Notes: a model not told the origin generated them from the letters alone. 40,671 bases of DNA from JBHWPB01 sp043424675 (GCA_043424675.1 JBHWPB010000035.1:1-40671), one strand, 5' to 3'; numbered from the stretch's first letter, positions 6,923-14,870 are shown. A program made the numbers and translations.

Positions 6923-7626
6923 AATTCTCTCAGGCCTTCCCAAAATTCATCGGTATTTGCTGCTTTGCCTACGATGGCCTCTTGGATGCCTGCTTCTTCC
7001 AAACGATCCAAATCTTCCTGGTGGCGCACGCCGCCGCTTGCAACTATTTTGTGACGCGTAGCTTCTTGCAGCGCTTTCGTTCTTTCTATATTGGGACCAG
7101 ATTCCATCCCGTCTTTAGCGATATCAGTGTAAATGATACCCGCCAGGTCTAAATCTTCTATCTCACGGACATATTCATCGATTTGACGGTTTGAATGTCG
7201 TGTCCAGCCGTCGATATAGATATCTTCACCCTTAGCATCTATCCCCACAAAGATGCGCCCAGGATAGAGAGAAACAATCTTTTTTAACCAGGTGATATCG
7301 AGAATGGCACGCGTCCCCACAATAAAATAATCGATACCTAAAGCATCATAATTTTGGATAGTTTCTGTTGTGCGCAGACCGCCTCCTATTTCTAAGGGCA
7401 GATGTGTGATTTTTCTCAACTCACCTAAGCGTGAAGACTCCATCGCCATCTGTTCCTTCGCACCGATTAAATCGACGACGTGGATGCGGCTGACTTGGTC
7501 AAATTGTTCATAAAAACGAAGGGCCTCTTCTGGCTGACGCGGCATTTTTTTCTGTGTATCATAATCCCCTTGTGTCAAGCGTACACTTTCTCCATCAATA
7601 AGATCAATCGCTGGTACAATTCTCAT
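6919..7626 (-). CDS. hisA: ProFAR isomerase HisA
   Basis: 235-residue half-barrel-duplicated TIM barrel that opens the ribose ring of ProFAR (step 4 of histidine synthesis). Signatures: MRIVPAIDLIDGESVRLTQG with Asp8, HVVDLIGA, LEIGGGLRT, VGIDAKGEDIYIDGW with the second catalytic Asp, YTDIAKDGM and IVASGGVR. The C-terminal phosphate loop reads AIVGKAANTDEFW, a small departure from the common GKALY pattern. The ATG follows AGGAGG with six bases between. It lies directly after hisB (10-base gap), where most Firmicute operons would have hisH in between, and overlaps hisF by four bases. Confidence 0.95.
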   Translation of the reverse strand: MRIVPAIDLIDGESVRLTQGDYDTQKKMPRQPEEALRFYEQFDQVSRIHVVDLIGAKEQMAMESSRLGELRKITHLPLEIGGGLRTTETIQNYDALGIDYFIVGTRAILDITWLKKIVSLYPGRIFVGIDAKGEDIYIDGWTRHSNRQIDEYVREIEDLDLAGIIYTDIAKDGMESGPNIERTKALQEATRHKIVASGGVRHQEDLDRLEEAGIQEAIVGKAANTDEFWEGLREL

Positions 7627-7636
7627 CCTTTACCTC

Positions 7637-8215
7637 CTAACTAATAATACCTTTTGAAGATGGAACGCCGCCACCAGTGGACGCTAGAGCTTGTTTTAGT
7701 GCTCGTCCAAAACCTTTGAAGATGGCTTCGATTTCGTGATGACTGTTGCCTCTTTTGAGTAAGTCGATGTGTAAAGTCATGCGGCTATTCATGGCGACCG
7801 CATTAAAGAATTCTTTTCCAAGTTCTAAATCAAAGCGGCCCACCTTTTCAGTAGAAAACTTAGCATTCATATTGAGATGAGGGCGTCCTGATAAATCGAG
7901 GACCACTCTGGCCAACGATTCGTCCATCGGCAGATACATCATCCCATAACGTTTGTAACTTTCTTTTGCTTTATAAAGGTCGCGGATCGCTTCTCCTAGA
8001 AGGATCCCAATATCTTCTACGGTATGGTGTCCGTCTACTTCAAGATCACCATCTGCTTTTATCTCAAGATATAACCCAGAATGGAAGCTCAACAAAGTCA
8101 GCATGTGATCAAAGAAACCGATCCCTGTGTCGATCACCGTCTCACAAGCGTCTCTATCTTCTGACAAGTTGAGTTTGATTTTTGTTTCTAAAGTGTTTCT
8201 TTCCTTTTTAATCAA
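7637..8215 (-). CDS. hisB: Imidazoleglycerol-phosphate dehydratase HisB (TTG start)
   Basis: 192-residue monofunctional IGP dehydratase, step 6 of the pathway. It shows the duplicated metal-binding pattern: GFFDHMLTLLSFHSG, DGHHTVEDIGI, then KRGNSHHEIEAIFKGFGRAL, and ends STGGGVPSSKG. No ATG fits the conserved N terminus (ERNTLETKIKLNL). A TTG at 8215 is preceded by GGAG at 8 bases and places the start inside the end of hisC (8-base overlap), so translation is likely coupled and perhaps damped by the weak start codon. The phosphatase half fused in enterobacterial HisB is absent; HisK supplies that activity. Confidence 0.94.
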   Translation of the reverse strand: MIKKERNTLETKIKLNLSEDRDACETVIDTGIGFFDHMLTLLSFHSGLYLEIKADGDLEVDGHHTVEDIGILLGEAIRDLYKAKESYKRYGMMYLPMDESLARVVLDLSGRPHLNMNAKFSTEKVGRFDLELGKEFFNAVAMNSRMTLHIDLLKRGNSHHEIEAIFKGFGRALKQALASTGGGVPSSKGIIS

Positions 8216-9197
8216 TCGTCTCTCTCCATTCTTCGATGGCTTGATTTAATGTCGGATAATCTTCTAGCTTAATTATCGAATAGCGCACCACATGGGATAA
8301 ATTTTCTTCCTCGTAAAAACGGGCTTGGAATCCTTTCGCTTGGAGGAAGCGGCCTAAGTTAATGGCGCGGTCACCGTAAGTAAAGACAAAATTAGTGGCA
8401 CTCGGTTTGACATGAATGACATCAGAGACCTTTTGGAAACTTTTTACGAGTTCTTCCTTGCTTTTCAGTTGAATCTCTTTATAATCCTCTACACGACCTC
8501 TGTCTTCTAAAAACTCATTCGCTAAGTTCAGAGAAAGTAAATTGATAGGATAGGGATGGTTAACTTTCGTAACTTTTTCATAAGCTTTCCCTGTCGCATG
8601 GATTACACCGATACGTAAGCCTGCCATGCCGTATATTTTACTCATGGTACGTAAGATAAGAATGTGGTCTCCTTGCGGTCGTCTGTAGTCTTTACCGAAC
8701 TCGATATAAGCTTCATCGATAACAAAATAACCTGAAACTGCTTCTACAGCATCCGCTAGTTTTTGTAGAGCTTCTTCAGAAAACTGATGGCCTGTTGGAT
8801 TATGCGGATTCGACATGATAAATAAACTAGGCTGTAGGCGCATGATCTCATCAGCAACCTCATCAATGTTAAAAATAAAATCGTCATCTGCATCTACAAA
8901 TTCAATTTTTCTCCCTAATTGATTAGCATAATCTTGATACATGTAAAAATCGGGGTTTAAGGTGAGTGTTCCTTTCTCACCGAATACAAATATCAATTTC
9001 TGGATCCATTCATCTGCACCGTTTGCCAACTCAATGTTTTCTACTTTCATTTCTGGGTTGTATAAAACGTAGTTCTTTTTGAAACGCAAGCTTTCCTCCT
9101 CAGGATAGAGGTTCTCTTCTGTTAAACGCTTGACTTTTTTATAATCATCCAGCTCAAAAGGCGAATAGGGGCTTGTATTTTGGTCCATTTTCTTCAT
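8208..9197 (-). CDS. hisC: Histidinol-phosphate aminotransferase HisC
   Basis: 329-residue fold-type I PLP aminotransferase, slightly short for the family. PLP lysine Lys187 is in LRTMSKIYGMAGLRIG; SNPHNPTG (129-136) and VIDEAYIEFG (159-168, Asp161 and Tyr164) are intact; ELANGADEWI near the N terminus is the usual phosphate-cup region. It transaminates imidazole-acetol phosphate with glutamate. The ATG at 9197 follows AGAGGAG inside the end of hisD. A second ATG (9188) is too far from that site. Its position between hisD and hisB supports the histidine role over aromatic aminotransferase activity. Confidence 0.94.
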   Translation of the reverse strand: MKKMDQNTSPYSPFELDDYKKVKRLTEENLYPEEESLRFKKNYVLYNPEMKVENIELANGADEWIQKLIFVFGEKGTLTLNPDFYMYQDYANQLGRKIEFVDADDDFIFNIDEVADEIMRLQPSLFIMSNPHNPTGHQFSEEALQKLADAVEAVSGYFVIDEAYIEFGKDYRRPQGDHILILRTMSKIYGMAGLRIGVIHATGKAYEKVTKVNHPYPINLLSLNLANEFLEDRGRVEDYKEIQLKSKEELVKSFQKVSDVIHVKPSATNFVFTYGDRAINLGRFLQAKGFQARFYEEENLSHVVRYSIIKLEDYPTLNQAIEEWRETID

Positions 9198-9200
9198 TTG

Positions 9201-10439
9201 TCATTTCTCCTCTTTTCGTATGGTAAGGGATGCTTTGTGTGCGTACAGCTCTTCTGCTTCTGCAATAATCTCCCCAGCAGGAGCAATCTCTTCAAACGTT
9301 TCTTTTTCCAAAGCAATAACAGCATGGCTTGTCATAAAGTCGTTGACGTTGAGACCGTGACTGTAGCGTGCAGTACCGCCTGTAGGAAGCACGTGAGAAG
9401 GTCCAGCAACGTAATCGCCGATAGCTTCTGGGGAGTAAGCTCCTTTGAAGACTGCTCCTGCATAATTTATCGCCTCTACAATCTCATCTTGCTCTTTGTG
9501 TTGAATAGAAACATGCTCTGGGGCGATGTTATTGAGCACTGCCAAGAGATTTTCGCGACTATCCACAATGGCATAATGATTGTTTGCAAGAGAAGCTTGA
9601 ATGATTTCTTTTCTTTCTTGTTGTTCGAGTAAAACCGCAACACTGTCTTCAATTTCAGCAAGGAGCTCTTGAGATTCGGAAAGTAAGAAAGTTCGTGCAT
9701 GGGGGTCATGTTCAGCTTGCGCATAGATATCGTAAGTGACCGCTTCTATGTCTGCTGTGTCATCAACGTACAGAAGGATTTCACTTGGTCCTGCGATACT
9801 GTCGATACCTACATCACCAAAAACTAGGCGTTTTGCCATTGCTACATAAGCATTTCCCGGTCCTGCAATTTTATCTACTTTTGGTATCGTTTCTGTTCCA
9901 TAGGCGAGGGCCGCAACTGCTTGCGCTCCACCTACTGTGTAGACATCGGTAATCCCAAGTAGATAAAGCGTCGCAAAAGTAATGTTATGTTTGTCGAAAG
10001 TTGGCGTAGTGACATGTATCTCTTTCACGCCGGCAACTTGCGCGGGTATCACAGTCATCAAGACACTTGAAGGATAGAGAGCGCGTCCTCCAGGCACATA
10101 GATCCCCACACGTTCTAAAGGGCGGTAAACATAAGTGAATTCTCCTATGTCCTTATTCTCATGCTTTATTTTGTTTTCATAGCTTCTGATACGATCTCGT
10201 GCAACATAGAGTGCTTCTTTTACCCCTTCATCTAATTTTTCAAAACTTTCTTTTAGATATTGTTCTGGAACCTTTAGGCAGTCTAGCTTTTGCTCGTCAA
10301 ATTCTTCTGTATAGTCGAACAGAGCTTGGTCTTTATTCTTTTTTACTTCACCTAAAATTTTCATAACAGGTTGAACTATTTCTCGGTTCTTCTCTTCCCC
10401 TTGTTTATCGAATTCTCTCAAAAAAGTCTCAGCATTCAT
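9201..10439 (-). CDS. hisD: Histidinol dehydrogenase HisD
   Basis: 412-residue zinc- and NAD-dependent enzyme for the last two oxidations to histidine. Conserved blocks: RVGIYVPGGRALYPS, GGAQAVAALAYGT, KIAGPGNAYV, GIDSIAGPSE, YDIYAQAEHDPHA, NIAPEHV and DYVAGPSHVLPTGGTAR with GLNVNDF. The usual Gln, His, Glu and Asp ligands and catalytic residues appear present. The ATG overlaps the hisG stop in TAATG, so the two are coupled. A weak ribosome site (GGGGTG) lies upstream. hisC follows after three bases. Confidence 0.96.
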   Translation of the reverse strand: MNAETFLREFDKQGEEKNREIVQPVMKILGEVKKNKDQALFDYTEEFDEQKLDCLKVPEQYLKESFEKLDEGVKEALYVARDRIRSYENKIKHENKDIGEFTYVYRPLERVGIYVPGGRALYPSSVLMTVIPAQVAGVKEIHVTTPTFDKHNITFATLYLLGITDVYTVGGAQAVAALAYGTETIPKVDKIAGPGNAYVAMAKRLVFGDVGIDSIAGPSEILLYVDDTADIEAVTYDIYAQAEHDPHARTFLLSESQELLAEIEDSVAVLLEQQERKEIIQASLANNHYAIVDSRENLLAVLNNIAPEHVSIQHKEQDEIVEAINYAGAVFKGAYSPEAIGDYVAGPSHVLPTGGTARYSHGLNVNDFMTSHAVIALEKETFEEIAPAGEIIAEAEELYAHKASLTIRKEEK

Positions 10440-11041
10440 TAAAACACCCCAGTTTCTTTCATAAAGTGATAAATTTCGTCTTCTTTTAAGTAAAATGTTT
10501 GTTTGTTTGCGATAAGACGCGCTTGAATGTCCATGATTTTCTCATATTCGATCAGCCCATTCTCTCTGAGTGTGGTTCCCGTTTGGACAATATCCACGAT
10601 AACGTCTGACAAACCTAAAATAGGAGCCAGCTCTACCGAACCATTTAAGTGAATAAATTGAACATCTTGCCTTTTCTCATTAAAGTGTTGGAAAGCAATA
10701 TTGGTAAAGGAGGTTGCAACTTTTTGTATCTTCTCTACGCCTGGAGGCCCAGCGACTGTCATATGACAGAAGCCGAAAGGTAATTGAGAGACATTGAGAA
10801 CTTCAGCCGGTTCTTCTTTGAGTATATCTAAACCGACAATCCCTAAGTCAGCCACTCCTTTTTCTACATAAACCGGCACATCTTTTCCTTTAGCGAATAT
10901 AAATTTGACATTGTTGACTTCGGTATAGAGTGAGCGATTATTCTCACTTAAGGCTTCAACATAATGAGAAGCTTTATTATCTGTCAAATATTGGATCATA
11001 GAGTCAAAAAGGCGGCCTTTAGATAGTGCTACAGTAATCAT
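10439..11041 (-). CDS. hisG: ATP phosphoribosyltransferase catalytic subunit, short form
   Basis: 200 residues, the short HisG form that lacks the C-terminal regulatory domain and works only with HisZ. It commits ATP and PRPP to histidine synthesis. Motifs: ALSKGRLF at the N terminus, VADLGIVGLDIL, and the PRPP-binding loop DVIVDIVQTGTTLREN. The ATG overlaps the hisZ stop (ATGA) and follows GGAGGG, so subunits of one complex are translated side by side. Feedback inhibition by histidine, known for HisZG complexes, is expected but cannot be seen. Confidence 0.95.
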   Translation of the reverse strand: MITVALSKGRLFDSMIQYLTDNKASHYVEALSENNRSLYTEVNNVKFIFAKGKDVPVYVEKGVADLGIVGLDILKEEPAEVLNVSQLPFGFCHMTVAGPPGVEKIQKVATSFTNIAFQHFNEKRQDVQFIHLNGSVELAPILGLSDVIVDIVQTGTTLRENGLIEYEKIMDIQARLIANKQTFYLKEDEIYHFMKETGVF

Positions 11042-11841
11042 ATGAGCCCTCCCTCAGAGAGATTAAGTGCAATCCCAAACGCATCGTCATCGTACTGACC
11101 CCCACTTAAGACCGGTTCATTCTTGTCTAAAAATATTTGGAAATAAAAACCGTCATAATATCCCTGTGGTGCAGAAAAGGACAGATCTAACATGAATTTT
11201 AAGTTAAAAGATGCGAGTGCCTTTTTCAAGGTGTCCAATTTTCCAATAATTCCATGGTCTGAAAACTCTTTGCTGATGAGAACGTATTGCTGACTGACCG
11301 GTACTGTCATCAGCTCATAGATAGGATGTCTTTTCCCCAGCACCTCTCCCAAACTTGAAATATCTTTTTCACTGATGAAAGAACGGACTGAATCTTCTAA
11401 TTTATATTTTTCCAGATAAAGGTCAATGATTTTATCGTCATTGACCACCATGATAGAAGGTTTCACTTCGCTTTTCTCTTGGATGAATTCAATATGTCCG
11501 ATAATACTTTCAGTAATTTCAGCAATCGGCACATCAAACATCTCGACACCTGCTTGATTAATCGTCTGGTTATCGCGAAGAACCGGCCCATAATAACCGT
11601 ATTTTTGTTCCTCTAGATGATAGAGGTGCTTATAGTTCAACAAACTGCGTGTCCAGTCACTCCGAATTCCAAATAAATCATAGTTTCTTTCAAAGACAAT
11701 ATGAGAAGGATGATACTTCTTATCCTCTAAGTAAAAAGGTTCAATCATATTTAAGTCAATGAGCTTAAAGCCTTCTTCGTTTATCCAATTCAGATAAAGG
11801 TTGACAACTTCCATTCGTCTTAGCAAAAAATTTTGTGACAT
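11038..11841 (-). CDS. hisZ: ATP phosphoribosyltransferase regulatory subunit HisZ
   Basis: 267-residue degenerate class II histidyl-tRNA-synthetase paralogue without an anticodon-binding domain. Visible remnants are FERNYDLFGIRSDWTRSLLN (motif 2 region, without the full catalytic set), QAGVEMF and the motif-3-like SGGQYDDDAFG at the C terminus. It activates short-form HisG and passes on histidine feedback. It is shorter than many HisZ proteins (320-390 residues) and highly diverged, common in lactic acid bacteria. The ATG at 11841 is preceded by GGAGG; the frame continues upstream but into the T-box terminator region, so this start is preferred. First gene of the his operon. Confidence 0.88.
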   Translation of the reverse strand: MSQNFLLRRMEVVNLYLNWINEEGFKLIDLNMIEPFYLEDKKYHPSHIVFERNYDLFGIRSDWTRSLLNYKHLYHLEEQKYGYYGPVLRDNQTINQAGVEMFDVPIAEITESIIGHIEFIQEKSEVKPSIMVVNDDKIIDLYLEKYKLEDSVRSFISEKDISSLGEVLGKRHPIYELMTVPVSQQYVLISKEFSDHGIIGKLDTLKKALASFNLKFMLDLSFSAPQGYYDGFYFQIFLDKNEPVLSGGQYDDDAFGIALNLSEGGLI

Positions 11842-11920
11842 CTTCCAAGCACCTCCATGAATGTTCCCTATCTTATAATAATGCTTCTCATTCTCCAACC
11901 CTTGTATGTTTATTGGTAAT

Positions 11921-12178
11921 AAAAAAACCCTCAAATCCATCTCAAAGAGATAGACTTAAGGACGCGAGGAAACGTGGTTCCACCTTAATTCTCAGTAAGC
12001 TCACACTCACTAACTTATTAAGTATAATACTTATATCGATAACGGGATAAACGTGTCTTTTTACAGACCCTATGCATAAGATGTGTCGTCATAGATCATC
12101 GTGCTTTGCTTTCACCAGCCGCAAATTCTCTGTCACGATACAGTCTATGACTTTGCCTCACTATTTTGTATAATTATT
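11921..12178 (-). promoter_or_regulatory. T-box leader (tRNA-His riboswitch) of the his operon
   Basis: The minus-strand leader carries the T-box sequence GGTGGAACCACG (11973-11984), an AGAGA bulge and the apical loop GGCTGGTGAAAGC, hallmarks of the class. A long Stem I helix, GTCATAGA with TCTATGAC, is perfect. Behind the T-box a 15-bp hairpin containing GTCTATCTC / GAGATGGAT runs into TTTTTTT (11921-11927): the terminator that uncharged tRNA would prevent. The best candidate specifier is CAC (histidine) at 12083-12085 in GACACATC, but I could not fold the specifier loop with certainty; the His assignment rests mostly on the downstream genes. Confidence 0.92.
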
Positions 12179-12184
12179 TATATC

Positions 12185-12213
12185 ACTTTAAACAATCAAA
12201 CAAAGTTTGTCAA
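12185..12213 (-). promoter_or_regulatory. Promoter of the his operon
   Basis: Minus-strand TTGACA (12208-12213), a 17-base spacer and TAAAGT (12185-12190). The -35 box is perfect and the -10 box matches at four positions. The transcript would begin near 12178, just before the T-box. Confidence 0.65.
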
Positions 12214-12328
12214 CTTTATTTTGACTTATGAATTTCTCAATAGAACAATTCTCTCAAAAAGATATTCTTTATACTAACTTTTGAAGTTATCAACTTCCCT
12301 CACTCTTTTTAACTCACTGAGGTCTGAA

Positions 12329-12601
12329 TTACTTTTCAGCATTCACATGATCATATTTATCGGGGTTATCATTAAATTGATTCTCGAAAAATGGACAAGT
12401 GGGAATAATCTGGGTGTCCTCTTTTTCGGCTTCTGCGACCATAGCATCCAGTAACTCAGAAGCTATGCCTTGACCTCTAAACTCTTCTTTAACCATAGTA
12501 CCTTGGGCATCAATTATGCCATCCTTATTTTTTTCAAAAACTACATAGCCTGTGACGTCTTCATCATCATTTAGAGCGACTAATCTTTTTTCAAATTCCA
12601 T
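12329..12601 (-). CDS. Short GNAT-fold acetyltransferase, YjdJ/YidJ type
   Basis: 90 residues, the size of the minimal GCN5-related acetyltransferase family (Acetyltransf_CG). The acetyl-CoA loop is VKEEFRGQGIASELLDAMVAE with the R/Q-x-x-G-x-G/A signature, and the C-terminal IIPTCPFFENQFNDNPDKY is typical of the family (CPF...F). The substrate is not known for most members. The start at 12601 has a GGAGGGTG site upstream. It sits 34 bases behind a small HMA-like gene and may be co-transcribed with it. No clear terminator was seen before the his promoter region. Confidence 0.85.
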   Translation of the reverse strand: MEFEKRLVALNDDEDVTGYVVFEKNKDGIIDAQGTMVKEEFRGQGIASELLDAMVAEAEKEDTQIIPTCPFFENQFNDNPDKYDHVNAEK

Positions 12602-12635
12602 TCTTTATTACACCCTCCTCTGTTGTATTCTTAGT

Positions 12636-12845
12636 TTAGCCTTCCAGTTCTACTGTATAAGGAGTGTCTTTCAACGTTTCTTCAACGTTAACAGCTGGGA
12701 TTTCGATGGCACTATCGATAACAACCGTTCCAGCCTCTTCGTCCACACGCACTTGTTCGACATGTTCCATTTTCTGTAGTGCCTCGACGATATTTTTTTG
12801 ATCTTCTTCTGTGTGCATCTTGTTAATTTTAAATTCATTTTCCAT
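12636..12845 (-). CDS. Heavy-metal-associated-like (HMA) domain protein lacking the CxxC site
   Basis: 69 residues that fit the ferredoxin-like HMA/CopZ pattern: a beta strand (EFKINKM), a helix (DQKNIVEALQKM), then VEQVRVDEEAGTVVIDS and a second helix/strand ending PYTVELE. Where CopZ has M-x-C-x-x-C, this protein has MHTEEDQ with no cysteine anywhere, so copper binding through cysteines is impossible. It is acidic. The ATG follows GAGGAG. In the leader, TGAGC-GAAA-GCTCA forms a small GNRA hairpin. Function unknown; it may be a structural or regulatory relative of metallochaperones. Confidence 0.7.
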   Translation of the reverse strand: MENEFKINKMHTEEDQKNIVEALQKMEHVEQVRVDEEAGTVVIDSAIEIPAVNVEETLKDTPYTVELEG

Positions 12846-12950
12846 GCTTATTTACTCCTCTTTCTTAATAAATTTGAGCTTTCGCTCATTACTACAATTA
12901 TCTTAAAGCCTACAACTTTTAAGGGCAAACAATACACTTTTTGATTGTAT

Positions 12951-12977
12951 AAAAAAATCCCGCAATCATGCAGGATT
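12951..12977 (-). terminator. Terminator of the membrane-protein gene
   Basis: On the minus strand AATCC-TGC pairs with GCA-GGATT with one internal mismatch and runs into TTTTTTT. It lies about 30 bases after the stop at 13009. Confidence 0.75.
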
Positions 12978-13008
12978 CTTTTTTACTTATAATTTTATTC
13001 TTTCAATC

Positions 13009-13884
13009 TTAAAAGAGCGCTAAAATAATAAAGCCGTAGAGGGCGATGATGACAGCAGGCATATCGAGATGGGATTTGACATCCATATTAGTCCATTTTT
13101 CTACAAATATCCCCGTGATGACCGCGATTACAGCGAATATCGCTGCAATAAAGTAGCTGTCGAAAGTCATCATGGCATAACCCGCCACCATCGTGACATG
13201 GTGTGTCACTGGGAAAGGAGCAGCGCTAGAGTAAGCCATGAATAATGAGGCCGCACTGAGTGCAAAGCCAATACTTTCTATGCCTGTCAGATCTACAATA
13301 AAGGCCGTTATTAAACCGAGGCCGAATGCCCATACACCGTCGAAGAGGACTGTAGAAGCTGTGCTCCCAGCTGTGATGCCGTCGTCTCCGTCCGCATCAT
13401 AAATTGTGTCTGTATCAGTTTCAGGTACGGATTCTGCGTCTGAAGTACTCAAAAGTGACGAGCGCGTGATAAGGAGACGCACTAAAACTCCTGAAATAAC
13501 AACTGTCGTAGCCACTGTATCCATAGGTATACCTGTACTGGCAAGAAATCGTTCGATAATATGTCCGATGACTCCAAACATCCCGCCAACTAAGAGAACG
13601 GAAGGATCTTTGAAGTGGAACAAGGGTCTATCTGCATCGCTTCCTGGAAGCAGACTTTTCTGTCCTGCAAAAGCTGCAGCAGCCACCGCACCGGCAAAAG
13701 CCACGTGAGGTCCTAAAAAGGGACCGAACGTAATCTGATCGAGAAAAGTTGAGTCTCCTGTCGATAAAATGAGAATAATACCAATTAAACCAGTCAATCC
13801 GGCAAAGGCAAAAGCCATGGTACCTCCAATTAAAGACCCGGCCATTCCGCCTCCAAATGCAGTCAGTATCTGTAAAAGTGTCAT
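13009..13884 (-). CDS. Polytopic membrane protein of unknown function
   Basis: 291 residues with roughly eight hydrophobic segments (about 5-45 as two, 52-75, 97-113, 122-140, 186-206, 208-225, 240-270, 276-290). A central cytoplasmic or external loop (~144-178) is very acidic and low-complexity (TDTDTIYDADGDDG). Two segments look related: FGPFLGPHVAFAGAVAAAAF in the first half and PFPVTHHVTMVAGYAM in the second, each with a His-Val pair in a small-residue-rich helix, hinting at an internal duplication and possibly a transporter. I do not recognise the family. The ATG follows AAGGAG. Monocistronic: terminator downstream, inverted-repeat element upstream. Confidence 0.75.
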   Translation of the reverse strand: MTLLQILTAFGGGMAGSLIGGTMAFAFAGLTGLIGIILILSTGDSTFLDQITFGPFLGPHVAFAGAVAAAAFAGQKSLLPGSDADRPLFHFKDPSVLLVGGMFGVIGHIIERFLASTGIPMDTVATTVVISGVLVRLLITRSSLLSTSDAESVPETDTDTIYDADGDDGITAGSTASTVLFDGVWAFGLGLITAFIVDLTGIESIGFALSAASLFMAYSSAAPFPVTHHVTMVAGYAMMTFDSYFIAAIFAVIAVITGIFVEKWTNMDVKSHLDMPAVIIALYGFIILALF

Positions 13885-14202
13885 AATATGCTCCTTATAA
13901 TTTATTGTGTGGAAAATTATTTATTGAATAACATTTTTTACTTTGGCTCTTCTCATTCTTTTTACAATAGACACACCTCCCCTTTAATATAAATTATGAG
14001 TTTATATTAAGAAAAGACTGAGATAAAAGTTAAAGATTTCATTACCTATAACTTTCGTCTCAGCCTCTTTTCTATTATTTTAAATTAATATTCAAAAACA
14101 GCTTGAATATTCCTTTTAAAAAATTTCATCAAAAACTTAAAATCTTTGTTCGATTTTTCGACTCCAAGGATTCCAAGCAGAATGCTTTTTATCGCCCATT
14201 GT
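13885..14202. other. Gene-free stretch with two inverted repeats
   Basis: It contains the ribosome site of the membrane-protein gene (AAGGAG near 13895), the long terminator-like inverted repeat at 14011-14071, and a second perfect 9-bp inverted repeat, AATATTCAA (14087-14095) with TTGAATATT (14103-14111). The second lacks a T run and could be an operator. No open frame with a ribosome site was found. Confidence 0.5.
14011..14071. repeat. Long imperfect inverted repeat, terminator-like intergenic element
   Basis: GAAAAGACTGAGATAAAAGT and the complementary ACTTTCGTCTCAGCCTCTTT form a stem of about 20 bp with few mismatches around a 16-base centre. This CTGAGA...TCTCAG layout resembles intergenic terminator repeats common in lactic acid bacteria and staphylococci. 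No second copy was seen in this window. Confidence 0.6.
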
Positions 14203-14784
14203 TTATCTGATAAAATATGTTTTATCGTTTGTTGGGTTTCCTCTTAAAATAGCGAGGGAAAATATGTTATAAGTTGTCTTCATGAGTTCCTCATGGTTAT
14301 CTGTTATCCACTCATCGATAGCACTTAAAATTTGTTCGATAAAATAATCGATATCAATATAGAGTGTGGGATGAGTATCATTGCCATTTTGAACTTCAAT
14401 GATCTTATCTTTACTGTCGTTCTCCATCTCATTTACAAACGGAACCACATCATAAATATTTTCTTTCGATATGTAAGGAGCGAAATTGTCTCTTTGGTTT
14501 TCTAAGTTCGTTGAGGATTCATGGAGTAAAGCACAACGCAAGTAATAAATATTGTCTTTAGATATTTTAGCGCTCAACGGATCGTCCGTATGTAATCTCT
14601 TTAATAGATAGTCTTCCACCCAATCTGTATAACGTCTTCTCACGCTGGATTCATCAGGTTGTTCGATTAAAGAACAAGTATCTATTAAAACCATACTGGT
14701 GATTAAAGCAGCAAAATAACTCTTTGATTCAAGACTGGTCGTCACCGAATCGATAATTTTTTGTATTCTTTTATAATCGTTCAT
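14203..14784 (-). CDS. HEPN-like protein with RX4H motif, unknown function
   Basis: 193 residues, mostly helical by composition. LRCALLHESS carries Arg83-x4-His88, the R-X4-6-H signature of HEPN-fold proteins, many of which are RNases in toxin-antitoxin or phage-defence systems. The N-terminal helix (AALITSMVLIDTCSLI) and YTDWVEDYLLKRL fit a helical bundle. Whether this protein cleaves RNA is unknown; similar stand-alone proteins are mostly uncharacterised. No partner antitoxin, nucleotidyltransferase or defence gene is adjacent. The ATG follows AAAGGA. No transfer signs such as integrase or repeats flank it. Confidence 0.6.
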   Translation of the reverse strand: MNDYKRIQKIIDSVTTSLESKSYFAALITSMVLIDTCSLIEQPDESSVRRRYTDWVEDYLLKRLHTDDPLSAKISKDNIYYLRCALLHESSTNLENQRDNFAPYISKENIYDVVPFVNEMENDSKDKIIEVQNGNDTHPTLYIDIDYFIEQILSAIDEWITDNHEELMKTTYNIFSLAILRGNPTNDKTYFIR

Positions 14785-14870
14785 CTTTAATTCCTTTTCT
14801 TTGTATATTTCCTTTGCTAGTGTAACACAAAGAGAATTAAAAATGGAATCACAAACTTATTCTTATCAAA

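Noticed and set aside
6164..6943. HisF as a HisH-HisF fusion of the fungal type
   Set aside because: The protein is only 252 residues, a single barrel; no glutaminase motif is present in this frame or neighbouring frames.
9180..9632. Open frame on the + strand antisense to hisD
   Set aside because: It has no ribosome site, its translation is Cys/Phe/Ser-rich as expected of a shadow, and hisD on the other strand is unmistakable. The same applies to the other long antisense frames, such as those opposite parE, topA and hslU.
14011..14111. CRISPR or mobile-element ends
   Set aside because: Each inverted repeat occurs once, with no spacer pattern, no transposase and no target duplication; terminator/operator roles fit better.
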